From contig NC_088306.1 in NCBI RefSeq assembly GCF_032854445.1, positions 24,153,764-24,217,763 of the forward strand: a stretch of DNA of 64,000 bases, given 5' to 3'. Position numbers and translations under genes: made by a program. Below the pieces are notes generated by a model. The model saw only the letters and a list, made by a program, of their open reading frames with translations, was not told the DNA's origin and made no database searches. The stretch comes from Liolophura sinensis. Taxonomy: Eukaryota > Mollusca > Polyplacophora > Chitonida > Chitonidae. This document shows positions 1 to 12,000 of this stretch, piece by piece; position 1 is the first letter of the stretch, and each line of letters starts with the position of its first letter.

Positions 1-1244
1 AAACATTTTAATGTACAATGTACATATGGTCTACATGCATTACTTTGTCACTTCACTGACGTTTCTTTTATTACAGGTTAACTCACACCTGAGGAAATCG
101 GAATGCTTGCAGTAAGACATTAACCACAACAACGTTTTCATTTACTAAAGATAACTCAGTTAATCTTATCAGTTACACTTATTTTTGGCTTGAAGAATTC
201 ACATGTGTAATAGGGTTACGAGGAATGGACCTGAATAAACAATAATGCAAGATATTCAATACTATTAACCAAAGCACATGCAAACTCCAAACAAGTTATT
301 CAAACAATTATCAACAGAATTGCACCGATTGATCATAAGCCTTCACCTACTTGAATGGTATGATTTTAGAATTTTCCATCTCAAGAACTCAACAGGAGCC
401 AATTAGTACAGAATTCCATAGCGCTGCTCCCAGCAATGAGAAACCACATGCAAGATATCATGGAACTGTCCCATGTGTGAGTGACATACAATTATGCACT
501 TATTGGTGTATGACATGTAGTCACCATATTGATTATACAATTGTTTAAGTTTATAAACTATATGTGATGCATTACAAGAAGTACACGTACATAGAGAATA
601 TGATGCCAGTGCAGTATAATATCATCCATGAGTCTCCATTCGTTTTTTCTGTAATGCAGAGGTTACTTCCCTTTTCAATGATTTACCTCCCTTGATGGTA
701 GGTAGCTGTCTTTCATTCTAGCATTATTAAGCATATGGGACAATGAAAAATATTGCCATTTACTTTGTTTTAACCAGTACTTTCAAAAGGTAAAACATGG
801 AATATATACCCTCTCTTGTCTGACCTTCCAGTGGAGAGCGAAAGCCATACTGACAGTAGTTGATGAATTGTGGGAAATAATTTTTGATCTGCAAGTCACG
901 ACATCACAGTTTCATCTTTACTCACTTTTGCAAGTGCCAAATAAACCTAGTGCAAGAAAATGTGAAATGGATGTTGGATATTCTGGACCTCAGTGCTGCA
1001 CTTATCACATTTTATGCAGGCAATACAAGAAACACCTTTCTATTACATGGACATGTAGGTGTTCAAACTGAACTCATGAATGAATCAACACTCAGAACTG
1101 ACCTTTGCAAACTGACTCCAGGAAATATTAAGGTTTTCATAACAGGAGTCATTGGGAGGTCCCCCTGTAAAACAAAAACAAACAGATATTTATTTTTTTT
1201 TACCTGGTTCTTGATTAATGCTATAAAAACATATAGTCAAGAAT
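1..1244. other. No gene seen; presumed STAT intron or spacer
   Basis: AT-rich sequence left of the last recognised STAT exon. Short open frames on both strands lack family resemblance and convincing splice borders. If the STAT gene is intact, this should be part of an intron leading to the linker and SH2 exons beyond base 1. Confidence 0.4.
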
Positions 1245-1255
1245 TTTCCATTGTA

Positions 1256-1522
1256 TTTATTTATTTATTTGATTGGTGTTTTACGCCGTACTCAAGAATG
1301 TTTCACGTATACGACGGCGGCCAGCATTGTGGTGGGTGGAAACCGGGCACAGCCCGGGGGAAACCCACGACCATCCGCAGGTTGCTGGCAGACCTTCCCA
1401 CATACGGCTGGAGAGGAAGCCAGCATGAGCTGGACTTGAACTCACAGCGACTGCATTGGTGAGAGACTCCTGGGTCATTACGCTGCGCTAGCGCGCTAAC
1501 CAACTGAGCCACGGAGTCCCCC
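1256..1522 (-). mobile_element. Full-length tRNA-derived SINE (family 1) with target-site duplication
   Basis: Read on the minus strand, the element has a tRNA-like head (an A-box-like TGGCTCAGTTGG and a B-box-like GTGAGTTCAAGTCC), a conserved body and an (AAAT)n tail. An 11-bp direct repeat (tttccattgta) lies at 1245-1255 and 1523-1533, the expected target-site duplication from LINE-aided insertion. The open frames over it are by-products of the SINE and are not genes. About nineteen copies of this family lie in the window. Confidence 0.9.
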
Positions 1523-1805
1523 TTTCCATTGTAAGCTAGCTAGCTGCTTGGTATATGAAACTGGTAAATACTTGGGGTAAACCAGTGAATGTTGGCATAT
1601 TATGGATGAAATTTTCTAAACATGGAGTACACACTTGCACGTCATACTGAAGGAAAATTAGTGACATTCCCAAGTTAAAATTAAGACAGACTGAGTGACT
1701 GATGGATTGATTGATTCATCAAGTGATTGCTGTAAAATGCAAGAGTCATGCAATGGCATTGGAAATCAGAGCACCTTAATTCTGACCTTTCTCACAAACT
1801 TTGCA

Positions 1806-2042
1806 AATATTTATTTATTTCACTGGACTTTTACTCTGCACTCAAAAAATATTTCACTTATAATGCTGCAGCCAGCAATATGTTGCCCAGGGGAACCCAC
1901 AACCATTCGCAGGTCGTTGGTAGACCTTCCAACATACGGCCTGGGATGATGCCAGCATGAGCTGGACTTAAACTCACATCACTGAGAGGCTCTTGGGGTC
2001 ACTGTGCTGCAATAGCATGCTAACCACCAGGCCACGAGGGAT
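1806..2042 (-). mobile_element. Degenerate SINE (family 1)
   Basis: Same order of blocks as the full copy at 1256-1522, with many substitutions and indels: tail, 'cacttataatgctgcagccagca', 'ggaacccacaaccat', 'gccagcatgagctggactt', and an eroded head. An old insertion. Confidence 0.75.
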
Positions 2043-2369
2043 GTAGTACAGACAATTGTACTTTGCTTGTTTGCAGAACTTAGCATCAATTACATGACTG
2101 TATGTGCTTTCCACCTTATACATTGGTGTGTTGGTATTTGCTTGGTTTACTATGCATGTTACATGTAATTGAGCTGTACTAGTTAACATGCTAACCACAA
2201 AGCCACAGGAGCACACAAACTTTACACGTACTGACACAGTACTGCTCGATCTTAACAATCTATCTAGCATGGATGTTAGTTAAAACATTCACATCGGAAG
2301 GGCGTGATATAAGAGCAAAATGTTCACACCATAGGCCGATCATACAGCCAAGATGGGTGTACCATCCGC
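2043..2369. other. No gene seen; SINE-like scraps
   Basis: Around 2180-2215 a short stretch ('catgctaaccacaaagccacagg') resembles the eroded head of a family-1 SINE. Nothing else is recognisable. Confidence 0.3.
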
Positions 2370-2497
2370 GTAGAGTCTGACCATCACCCGCGTAGGATGG
2401 GCGTAGGATCCGACCATCATCCGCGTAGGATGGGCGTATAATGCGACCATCATCCGCGTAGGATGGGCATAGGATCCGACCATCATCCGCGTAGGGT
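2370..2497. repeat. 33-bp minisatellite, about four copies
   Basis: Units of the type 'ccgcgtaggatgggcgtagg' plus 'atccgaccatcat' repeat about four times with a period near 33 bp. Because 33 is a multiple of three, the minus strand stays open with an 11-residue repeat (SYADDGRILRP-like). A weakly related stretch lies near 3110-3200. Confidence 0.75.
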
Positions 2498-2519
2498 TTT
2501 ATGACATGCACTAACATTC

Positions 2520-3521
2520 ACACATAAACTCATCTAACTTATAACAAATGCCACGTTGTTCAACACAATGAACTTTCTTTGTTCTCTTGGAATAAAAATA
2601 TATTCACAAACGGTCTACCTGTAGTTTATTCGGTAAATGCAAAACCATAACGTACATGTACAATACACGATTTCCTTCAGTGTAATATTATCTCAGGAAG
2701 TCAATTCAAGTGTCAAATATAGTGTATAGTTATAACAGAACTTACACATGATAATTTATTCACCATGAATAGTTATTGGTCATAATTTTAAAATATCATC
2801 CCTTGTTGTCCAGGAACGCAGTTATGGTTTTACATTTCCATATAACCTTTGTCGAGAAACCAGAAGTCACAACTTGGAAATCAAGCACTGGGCTAGCTCA
2901 TCTTTTTGCTTGAATAAGTGAGAGTTAGTCAAATGATAAACGACTCATTAATATCTTTCTCATCACCAGGCATGTCTTACCATGTAAGCAAACTGAAGAT
3001 ACATAGAGTCATGTTTACAGCCAGCATGAATGGAAAGCATAAAAAACTAAATGAGACTACAAGTACCGGCTGATCAAGATCTGCCTAAGATGTGATCAGG
3101 ATGGTGCCAACATCCACGAATGGCCCGCCCATCATGGCTGTATTATCCGTGCAGGATCAGCCCCACATCCGATCACGATGCGCGTTGGATGCAGGGTCGG
3201 ATGATACAAATACAGTGTACTGTTAGGATCAGGCAGCACTGTATGGTGCAGCCACGCAGATGTTTTAATCAGCATAAAGAAAGATGAATGTCCATCTCAT
3301 ACTGCTGGAAAGCAAATAGCCTCCAACACACAACAAGACCGCTTTATTTCCCAGTCCTATATAAATGCTGTGGACTGGTTATATTGTCTATAACATATCC
3401 AAGGCCCAAGGAATACATAAGCTGTGATCAACTAATTCAAGACATATGTGTCTAAATGATATCATGATATACTACATGCACGTGCACCAACTGTTATCAA
3501 CTGCACACTGACAGTGCTTAC
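2520..3521. other. No gene seen; presumed STAT intron
   Basis: AT-rich intronic sequence between the linker exon and the minisatellite. Around 3110-3200 the motif gatcag/gatgatac recurs loosely. No exon-like segment of compatible phase was found. Confidence 0.35.
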
Positions 3522-3663
3522 CATTGAGCTGATCTGCGAGGTATTGCAGCTGTTCTGTGGGCAGAGCTCGTCCTGTGTCTATCTTCATCTTCGTGTTTAA
3601 CATCTCAGACACTCTGGGCCACGAGGCATTATCCGGCCATGGATACGGACCTGTGTCATTATC
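3522..3663 (-). CDS. STAT: STAT exon 13 (end of DNA-binding domain, start of linker)
   Basis: Acceptor TTTAG at 3664-3668, donor GTAAGC at 3521-3516; 142 nt, entered in phase 0 and left in phase 1. It encodes YPWPDNASWPRVSEMLNTK and then GRALPTEQLQYLADQL, matching the STAT block WPxxxExLNxKF...GRGLxxExLxFLAxKL. It is the best diagnostic exon of this gene. Confidence 0.88.
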
Positions 3664-5970
3664 CTAAAGCATTCAAATAATACATGAATATATAATGTAA
3701 TAACACAAATATGAACAGATACAGGATATTGCACAGTGAAGGGTGAATATCACAAGTGTTTTTCGAGTGAGGTGAAAGTGGTAACATTTCCACCTTTCGC
3801 AACAAAAATATTTATGATTATCAACCTTCATTGTGCAATATTCTATTTACCTTTTTTATTTTGACAATATCATGATTCTGTATGTTTGAACAAGGTTAAC
3901 CAAACTTTTCAACTGTTGGCCTTCACAGACGTGTATATTGTGCGACATCACGAGTGATGTCTTGCATGACGTATCTTGCTGCATGACGAAAGGAATGTTA
4001 AAACTGACCTTCATTCTACTAAGTTCGGATTGGAACGACATAAAATAAAATGTTTCTTTGCGACGTCATGGCGCCTGGGTGTGTAATAACAGCAGTGATA
4101 TCTAACTCCAGCCAGTCAGATATCACTTTTATGAGTGAAGGAAATAATTACATTTCACCTTTACATAAATAATAAAGTAGTAAACTGTTCCAAAAAAAGG
4201 TTATAAACTTGGTACAAAATCTCTCAGCTAAGATGCCTATCATGATATAACACTTCTATACATGCAGTCATATATTAAAATATTTAATGTGGTAAGATGA
4301 TGTGGAAATTTTAATATCTGTGACAGACAGAAAATACTTACATATAGGTCTTCAGAAATATTATACCATCTTAATAAATGATCAGCAACACATGCACAGC
4401 CAAATGCCTTAGTTTATGACCTTTTGACCTTTATGACCTTTTCTATGCATGTGGTGCAACACAATATTCCTATGCATGCCGTTGTACATTAAATCAATGT
4501 ATTTCACACAATGAAGTCACATCTGATCGTTTATCTCAAATACATCTAAGTTCCAAATGTGTCATGTGCACCTGAATAGGCCAAATCAGCCAATGAGGGC
4601 CCCTGTACCATTTCACACGTACTTTCAATGGTTACATCATGTTCACATACAGCTGCTAATTATTAGCATGCCACTGTCAGGTACTCCTCCATTTCCTTAA
4701 CTGTATTCTGTAATTGTTCAACATTTTTGCATGTTTGCCAGCTGTTTATTCAAGCATATTCTGAAGGCATTATTATGTGTGGACAGATAAAATTACACTT
4801 GTTATAAATGTGAAGCCCTAACCAATTCAATGTAGTTTTGTCTTCAAAATCAATTTCAAAAAGGTGCAAAAATTGCACTGAAAATTGCTCTTTTATGTGC
4901 GCAAAGGTTGAGGAATTAAGGTGTGAAAAAGCATCATTATACCACATGTACATGTGTAAAGCGCTTCCATTTTATTCACTGATTTGATTGGTGTTTTACG
5001 CCGTACTCAAGAGTATTTCACTTATACGATGGCGGCCAGCATTATGGTGGGAGGAAACTGGGCAGAGCCCTGGGGAACCCACGGCAATCTGCAGGTTGCT
5101 GGGAGACCTTCCCACGTACGGCCGGAGAAGAAGCCATCATGAGCTGGACTTGAACTCACAGTGAGAGGCCATTACGCTAAGGTAGCGTGCTAATTAACCT
5201 ACTGAGTAAAGTGCTTCTAGTGCACAGCTTTATAAATACTGAATTGATTGTCATGAAAAGTATAGTAAGAAGCATTGTTACAGATCATAAGAAAGATGTA
5301 CACATGCTATTGTTTTTATGACTTACTGCAGGTGTGTTCCAGCATTGCCAGAGCTGAGCTGCAGAACAATCACTTTCTTGACTGGAGTTTGTGGTGATAG
5401 TCACAGGCAGGGACACAGACTGCAAATACACAATCACAACCATCATAATAATTAATATTGGGGTGAATAAAATTCATTTATGACACACTTGAAACGGTAA
5501 TTTTTCAAGCATATTCTGAAGGCGTTATTCACAATAAACTGATAAAACTGTATTTTTTGTAAAGCCCTGAAACGGGCCTACCCAACCAATGGAGTTTTTG
5601 TCTCCAAAATCAAATTAAAAATGTACAAAAATTGCATAAATATGTAAACCGGTTTAGGAATTAGGGTATTATAAAAATGTTATGATTTGGAACAGAATTG
5701 CTCAAGGAATCATACAGATACATACCCTTTCATAAAACATACATGTAACATATACATATTAAACAACATACAACCCAAAGCACCCAAGAACTCAATATCT
5801 GTGCGAGAAACAAACGGAAACCATTTAGCAAATGTTACAATATATTCACGGTAAATACCCTCACACGTGTACATGTATTTAACCTGTTTACATTATTTAA
5901 TGTAAGAGGTATACATGTCTACAACTCAAAGAGGTGTATATTTTACCAGCCCAGGAAGTCCCAGGAGGTA

Positions 5971-6035
<65 letters not shown>

Positions 6036-9000
6036 TATAGTTACCAACCCAAATAGGCATGATAGGTTGGTAAATTAGGACAAATTCTGAGGATACCTGC
6101 AGAATACAGTACCTGTACGTTCATAAGTTTATGTTACCTGTAACACTATGTAATTTTCACTTACATGTAGATGTACAGTTATATATTTCACTTACCCGAA
6201 GAGAAATACTGTCCATGGAGCCAGGAACTAGGAAATTGCCTGTGAACACCAACCTGAACTTCTGCTCACAAACAAACAGCTGATCAGGTCCGACGGCAGC
6301 TGCTTTTCTGGCCCTTTTGGGTCGCTTGAATTTACGCACTTGCAGCGATTCGAACGATGCCTCTACCAAGTCGTATATTCCAGACTTTTTCTTCTCTAGG
6401 TAAGATACTCCGTTGTGTAGTTCTAAAGAAATTTTCTTCGTACTTGGTTCATGGTTCAGCTCTGCTTCAGACAGTAACTGCACCTGGATTTCTTCACTGA
6501 TAGCCAGGGACACCTTTTCTAGGGCCAGTACCCTGTAACACAGTCACACTGATAAGCTTGGGACACGTTTTCTAGGGCTAGCACCCTGTAATTCAGTTAC
6601 ACTGGTAAGCTAGGGACACCCTTTCTAGGGCCAGCACCTTGTAGCACAGTTACACTGATAAGCTTGGGACACCTTTTCTAGGTGCAGCACCCTGTAATAC
6701 AGTTACACTGATTGCCCAGGGACAACTTCTCTAGGGCCAGTACCTTGTAATATAGTTCAATTAAACAACTGAAACATATACAATGTATACTAACATCAAA
6801 TCTAGCTCATCCTGGCTTCCTCTCCATGTAGGAAGGCTTCCTCTCTCCATGTGGGAAGGCTTCCTTTCTCAATGTGGGAAGGCTTCCTCTACATGTGGGA
6901 AGGTTTCCTCTCTCCATGTGGGAAGGCTTCCTCTCCATGTGGGAGGCTTTGTCTCCATGTGGCTAGCAGTCTGCGGATGTTTGTGGGCGTCCCGAGGGCT
7001 CTGTCTGCCATTTCCTTTCACCCTAATACTGGCCATGGTGTATACATGTACATAGAAGTGAAATATTCTTGAGTGTGGTGTAAAAGATTAATCAAATAAA
7101 TAATTATAATATTACCACAAAAATATGCAGAAATGGTGATGAGAAACAAGCAATGTTCTTTTTCTAAGGAGTTATACAAGGATCGATACATGAAAGTAAG
7201 TATTGTTTTTTTACGGGGAAAGAAGAAAGCTTTAATAATTTTCATATTTGAGACATAGTTTATACCTCTTAATAAGTACCCTTCTATTTCTGTCAATGGC
7301 TGCTAAGTTCAGAAATGACATCTTCAATGAACTTAATGGGAATGTGGGGCCAGCTTAGTGTAACACCCCACACCATCCGGACTCCTCCTCTCAAGTTCTG
7401 ACACCTTGATTTATTAAATGATGAGTGAAGGGTACTTCATATCCAGATTAATTGTTGGGGCCTTAGGAAGACTAACTGTATGCTTACAGGAGAATGATCT
7501 CAGATATTTTCTTGAAGTCATCTGAAGTAAATTTCATTCAGGAAATACCATTCTCAGTATCTTTTGATTTTAATGATCTTTATTAATTAACTCCAATATG
7601 GTCCCAATTACAAAAGTTTAATATATGCACAAAAACTGACGAGCATATAGAGGCAGAAGGTTGGTGAAGTGGCAATGTTCGGCCAAAACATATTAAACAT
7701 ACATGTACGGATACACGTATGTAATAAGTGTGTTTGTAAGAACATGATATGATATGATTGGTCAAATACATGTCCTTAAGGAACAGTTAAGCAGAAATGG
7801 TCAGTCCTACTGAAAGGTTCAATACTTATCATCAAGTTCTCATGGTTGCAAATTTCCTTTATTCTGAGAGTTTCTCTCGACGTTCAGAGGTTGTAAGATG
7901 ATGCGGTACTGAGCATTTGCATGTTTTCAGCATCAAAATGTAATTTCATTTATTTATTTGATTGGTGTTTTACGCCGTACTCAAAAAATATTTCACTTAC
8001 ACGACGGCGGCCAGCATTATGGTGGGAGGAAACCGGGCAGAGCTGGCGGAAACCCACGACGATCCGCAGGTTGCTGACAGACCTACCCACTTACGGCCGG
8101 AGAGGAAGCCAGCATGAAATGTAATTTTTTGTGACTTTTATTTGCATTTAGTTGCAATGCTCGGGCAAAACTTTAGTTCATTTTAATACAGTATGAAAAG
8201 AGACAAGTTGATCGCAAACCCCTCTTTACCTCAGCTTTGCAGTAAATGAGCGGCTGGTGCCTGGTGAAGATTTAGTGCTGGTCACCTGGATGATGTAAGG
8301 GGGTTGAACTGTCTGTACCGTAGACCTGTTCGCAACCATAAAAAATAAATTATTATTTATGATTTTTCTCACAAAGCATTCAGGTGTTAAAGATTCATGA
8401 AAGAAATACTAAACAGAAAATTATTTATCATGTGCAAAAAGGAAGCAAATTATGCCAAGTTTTTTTTTTTCATGCATACTTGAGCCATCATTCTACCTGT
8501 AAGGTTCTTACAGAATGCCAGATAGGGTCAAGTGAATAACAGCTGTGACAAGACATACAGAGCACAGAATCTAGGAGTTTGGTTCTTTACACAAGTTTAT
8601 CTAATGTACACGTATATTATGTCTCCAGGGGGACAAGGAAACGTATAGGTACATTTAACAGTCATGCAATTTCTTACAGCAGTCCAAATTGTCCCCAACT
8701 TCATTACTTATTACGCTTGATTCGTATAACATATTATTTGTGTTATATTTTCAGTGGATCATAGGTCAGGTCAGAAACATACTGTAAATGCACAAGTAGC
8801 AGTTGGCCAGCGTCATCAGGTCATCTTTGTTGTTGATAATGTAATATCATGGGATAAATTTTGAAAGTTCTTTTACCATTATGTGACTAGAACAAGGGGG
8901 ATATATGTACATGTAGATCACCCATTTTAATGATAACCTTATAATTTATTTTATTTTCAGCTGCCGTGACATCACAAAAAGATTGAAGATCTACATAAAA

Positions 9001-12000
9001 CTGATGTGAGGTGTCTCTCTGAAGTATTTTCAAGTCAAAACTGCTCGTTTTTGATTGGAATTAGGGTCTACTACATCTGTATTCGGGTATGTAAACAAAA
9101 GATAGTTCATAACTGTGTGTAAGCTACTTACTTTTCCTGATTTTGAGAGTTTAATTGATCGAAGAAAGGTGTTTTTAGATTTGTGTGGAAGGTACGAAGA
9201 AAAAAAACTACACTTTTAGAGGAAACTATTACAGCAATTACAGTGGGTGGAGAAAACTTGACAGAGGCCTGGTAAAACTCACACATAACAACCTCCTCAT
9301 GCACATGTACTTTGGACATCTACAGATGTATTGAGTTCAACACATCTGCAGTTTTAGTGACATCCCATCTAGAGATAGTTAGAATGAAACATTAAAAAAA
9401 AAACAAAAAACAATCTTAGTATTTGAGATTCAAACCTTCTGGGTATAGCAAAGATACCAGTCCCGGTTTTGAACCAGCGACCTCCGAGTCAGGCACCTAC
9501 CATGCACATGCATTACCTATCTGGCGAAAATATGAGTCAACCACCTATAAAAACCATCTGTATAATTCCTTTCTTCTAGTTACTGTTAAAATTATATTTT
9601 TTCACAGAATAAAAGAAGTGTGAAAATGAAAACCTTGGTGTATGTGTATATACATGCATATACACCTACACGAACCTTTTGATCAGCTCTTCAAAACTTC
9701 GCCTTGACAAAATCTTGACAATCACTGAGCTCCTTCACCTGCGCGATATTGACTTCCTCACTGCCCAACTTTTCAGTCCAGAACATAGACTTTTTACACT
9801 GATCCAGCTTTTGTAACAAGAAGAAAAGTCGATCTCCAACATCAGCACACCTACATGTAACAACAAGTAAAAGGATTAGTTTATTTCAACTACAGTCCAT
9901 ACCGGTCCACCTTAATGCTATTTTTTTCAGGCCAAAAACATTATTCCTCAAGCAACTTGGAAATGATCTTCTAGAGTTACACTAGATTCATGCAATGGAT
10001 ATTTTTTTTTATTAGCTCAACTTTCACTGAAACACAGCAGTCATGGCTGTGTAAGCTATTCGAATGATGCTGGAAAACAACTTTTTCCAAGGGGAGGTCA
10101 TCATATAGTACATATGTTAACAGTCTGTGCTTTGTGAGGTTGGTTCTGTAGTCATGTGGCAGACTGGTTCCAACTTTCAAGGTTACAATGCTAGATCCAA
10201 GATACATGTACCACAGAAACTCCTGAACATTTACTTTAAGTTTCAAAGCTTTTACCACGGTCCACGGTCCATGCAACAAAAAACACCTGAATAGTTACTG
10301 TATATTTTCAAAGATTTTTTCACGCCAAAGGTGCATGTACCACAAAAACTTTTAAATAGTTACCTTCAAATCTTTTCCAGGTCAATTTTGGCACAAAACC
10401 ATGTGAATAGTTACTTCAAATTTTAAGGTTTTTCCAGGTCAAAGGTCCATGTACCACAAAGACATCTGAATATAATTACTTTAAATTTCAAGGCTTTTCC
10501 AGGTCAAAAGTGCATGTAACAAAAAACACCTGAATAGTTACTTTAAATTTCAAGGCTTTTCCAGGTCAAAGGTCCATGTACCACAAAGACATCTGAATAT
10601 AATTACTTTAAATTTCAAGGCTTTTCCAGGTCAAAAGTGCATGTAACAAAAAACACCTGAATAGTTACTTTAAATTTCAAGGCTTTTCCAGGTCAAAGGT
10701 GCATGTACCACAAAGACATCTGAATATAATTACTTTAAATTTCAAGGCTTTTCCAGGTCAAAGGTGCATGTAACAAAAAACACCTGAATAGTTACTTTAA
10801 ATTTCAAGGCTTTTCCAGGTCAAAGGTGCATGTACCACAAAAACACCTGCATAGTTCATTTAAATTTCAAGGTTTTCAAAGATCTTAACCTCTCTGAATT
10901 GTTTTAATTCTTGACTGTTGTTTAAATACCATACTTAATACTTTCCCACTTCAACATATCATAGCAATCAGCTTTATGTTTTTTAATATTTTAATTATTT
11001 ATTTGATTGATGCTTTAACCCTGTAATCAAGAATGTTTCACCTTCACGCAGACCACATTGGCGAGAGTCTCCTGGGCCACCGAGGCCTCTGATCCAAATT
11101 CCATTAAAAGTTAATTATGATAAAACTTTCCCCCATATACCGTGGAGACTGACACAAACATCATGTTGGTGAAAGATCAGCGGTCCGAAAACAAATGTTA
11201 GACTGTAAACTGAGAGTAATTGGCATGACTGGGCCAGTCAGCGAGAGTTTGGCATCCCTCTCACAAATGTCAAAATTGAACCCAGTTACCTTGTGTGACC
11301 CAGAGAGAAAAGCACCTTAACCAAGAAAAGAGTATTAAACCAGTGTATCATGTTTCCAAAGAGACTTTAATACTGTAAGACGGCCCAGAAGCTAGAGACC
11401 ACATGGTTTCCTTATCAACAAAGGGCGTGAGTGAAAAAAAAAACGACATTAAGGCATATGAAAATGGCTGTTTTTGAATCAATGTCAGCGATAGTGTATT
11501 GATTGGATCTGGAATATTTTCAGCTTTCCAGATAGTTTCAGTATTTCTGTAGAGCTTAAGTGCTGACTTTTTTTTTTTTTTGGTACAATCAGGTCTTACT
11601 GGTCGCTAACAGAGGGGCAAAATTTGGGCTTTTTTTTTACTATACTTCAGCATGAGGTGGCCATTTCGTTTTCAACCACACTAGGACAATCACGTGATCT
11701 CTAACTTTCGGCTACTATCTTACAGATCAAAGGTATCGGTATTATGCTAAAGATAAATATTATTCCTCACTGCCTCCCCCCCCCCCAATCCCCCCCCCCC
11801 ACCCCCACCTAAAAAACAGAAAGTTTTCCTGTCTCACCATCGGCTTAAGTTTTGCAACTCTGTAATGGGTTCATCTTCAAGCTTGAGGTAAAACATCTTC
11901 TGGTGCTCTTTCCAGTCTGATATCTCTTTCAACAACAAGGTAAATACCTCATCAATCTTGTGTCGGGTTTCTTGCAGGGCTTTAAGGAAAGACTGAAACA

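Noticed and set aside
825-888. Possible next STAT exon (64 nt, AG/GT borders, compatible phase)
   Set aside because: The phase fits after exon 13 and the frame reads DQKLFPTIHQLLSVWLSLST, but resemblance to the STAT linker is too weak to claim.
1281-1512. Open frames on both strands over the SINE
   Set aside because: The same frames recur over other SINE copies (for example 34739-34970); they are repeat sequence, not genes.
9739-9850. Alternative short form of STAT exon 9 using the CAG-GTGAAG donor
   Set aside because: It avoids the frame error only by also using the downstream AG before ACAGTT in exon 10, and it deletes the last coiled-coil helix that STATs have. Kept as an alternative in the frame-error finding, not as the model.
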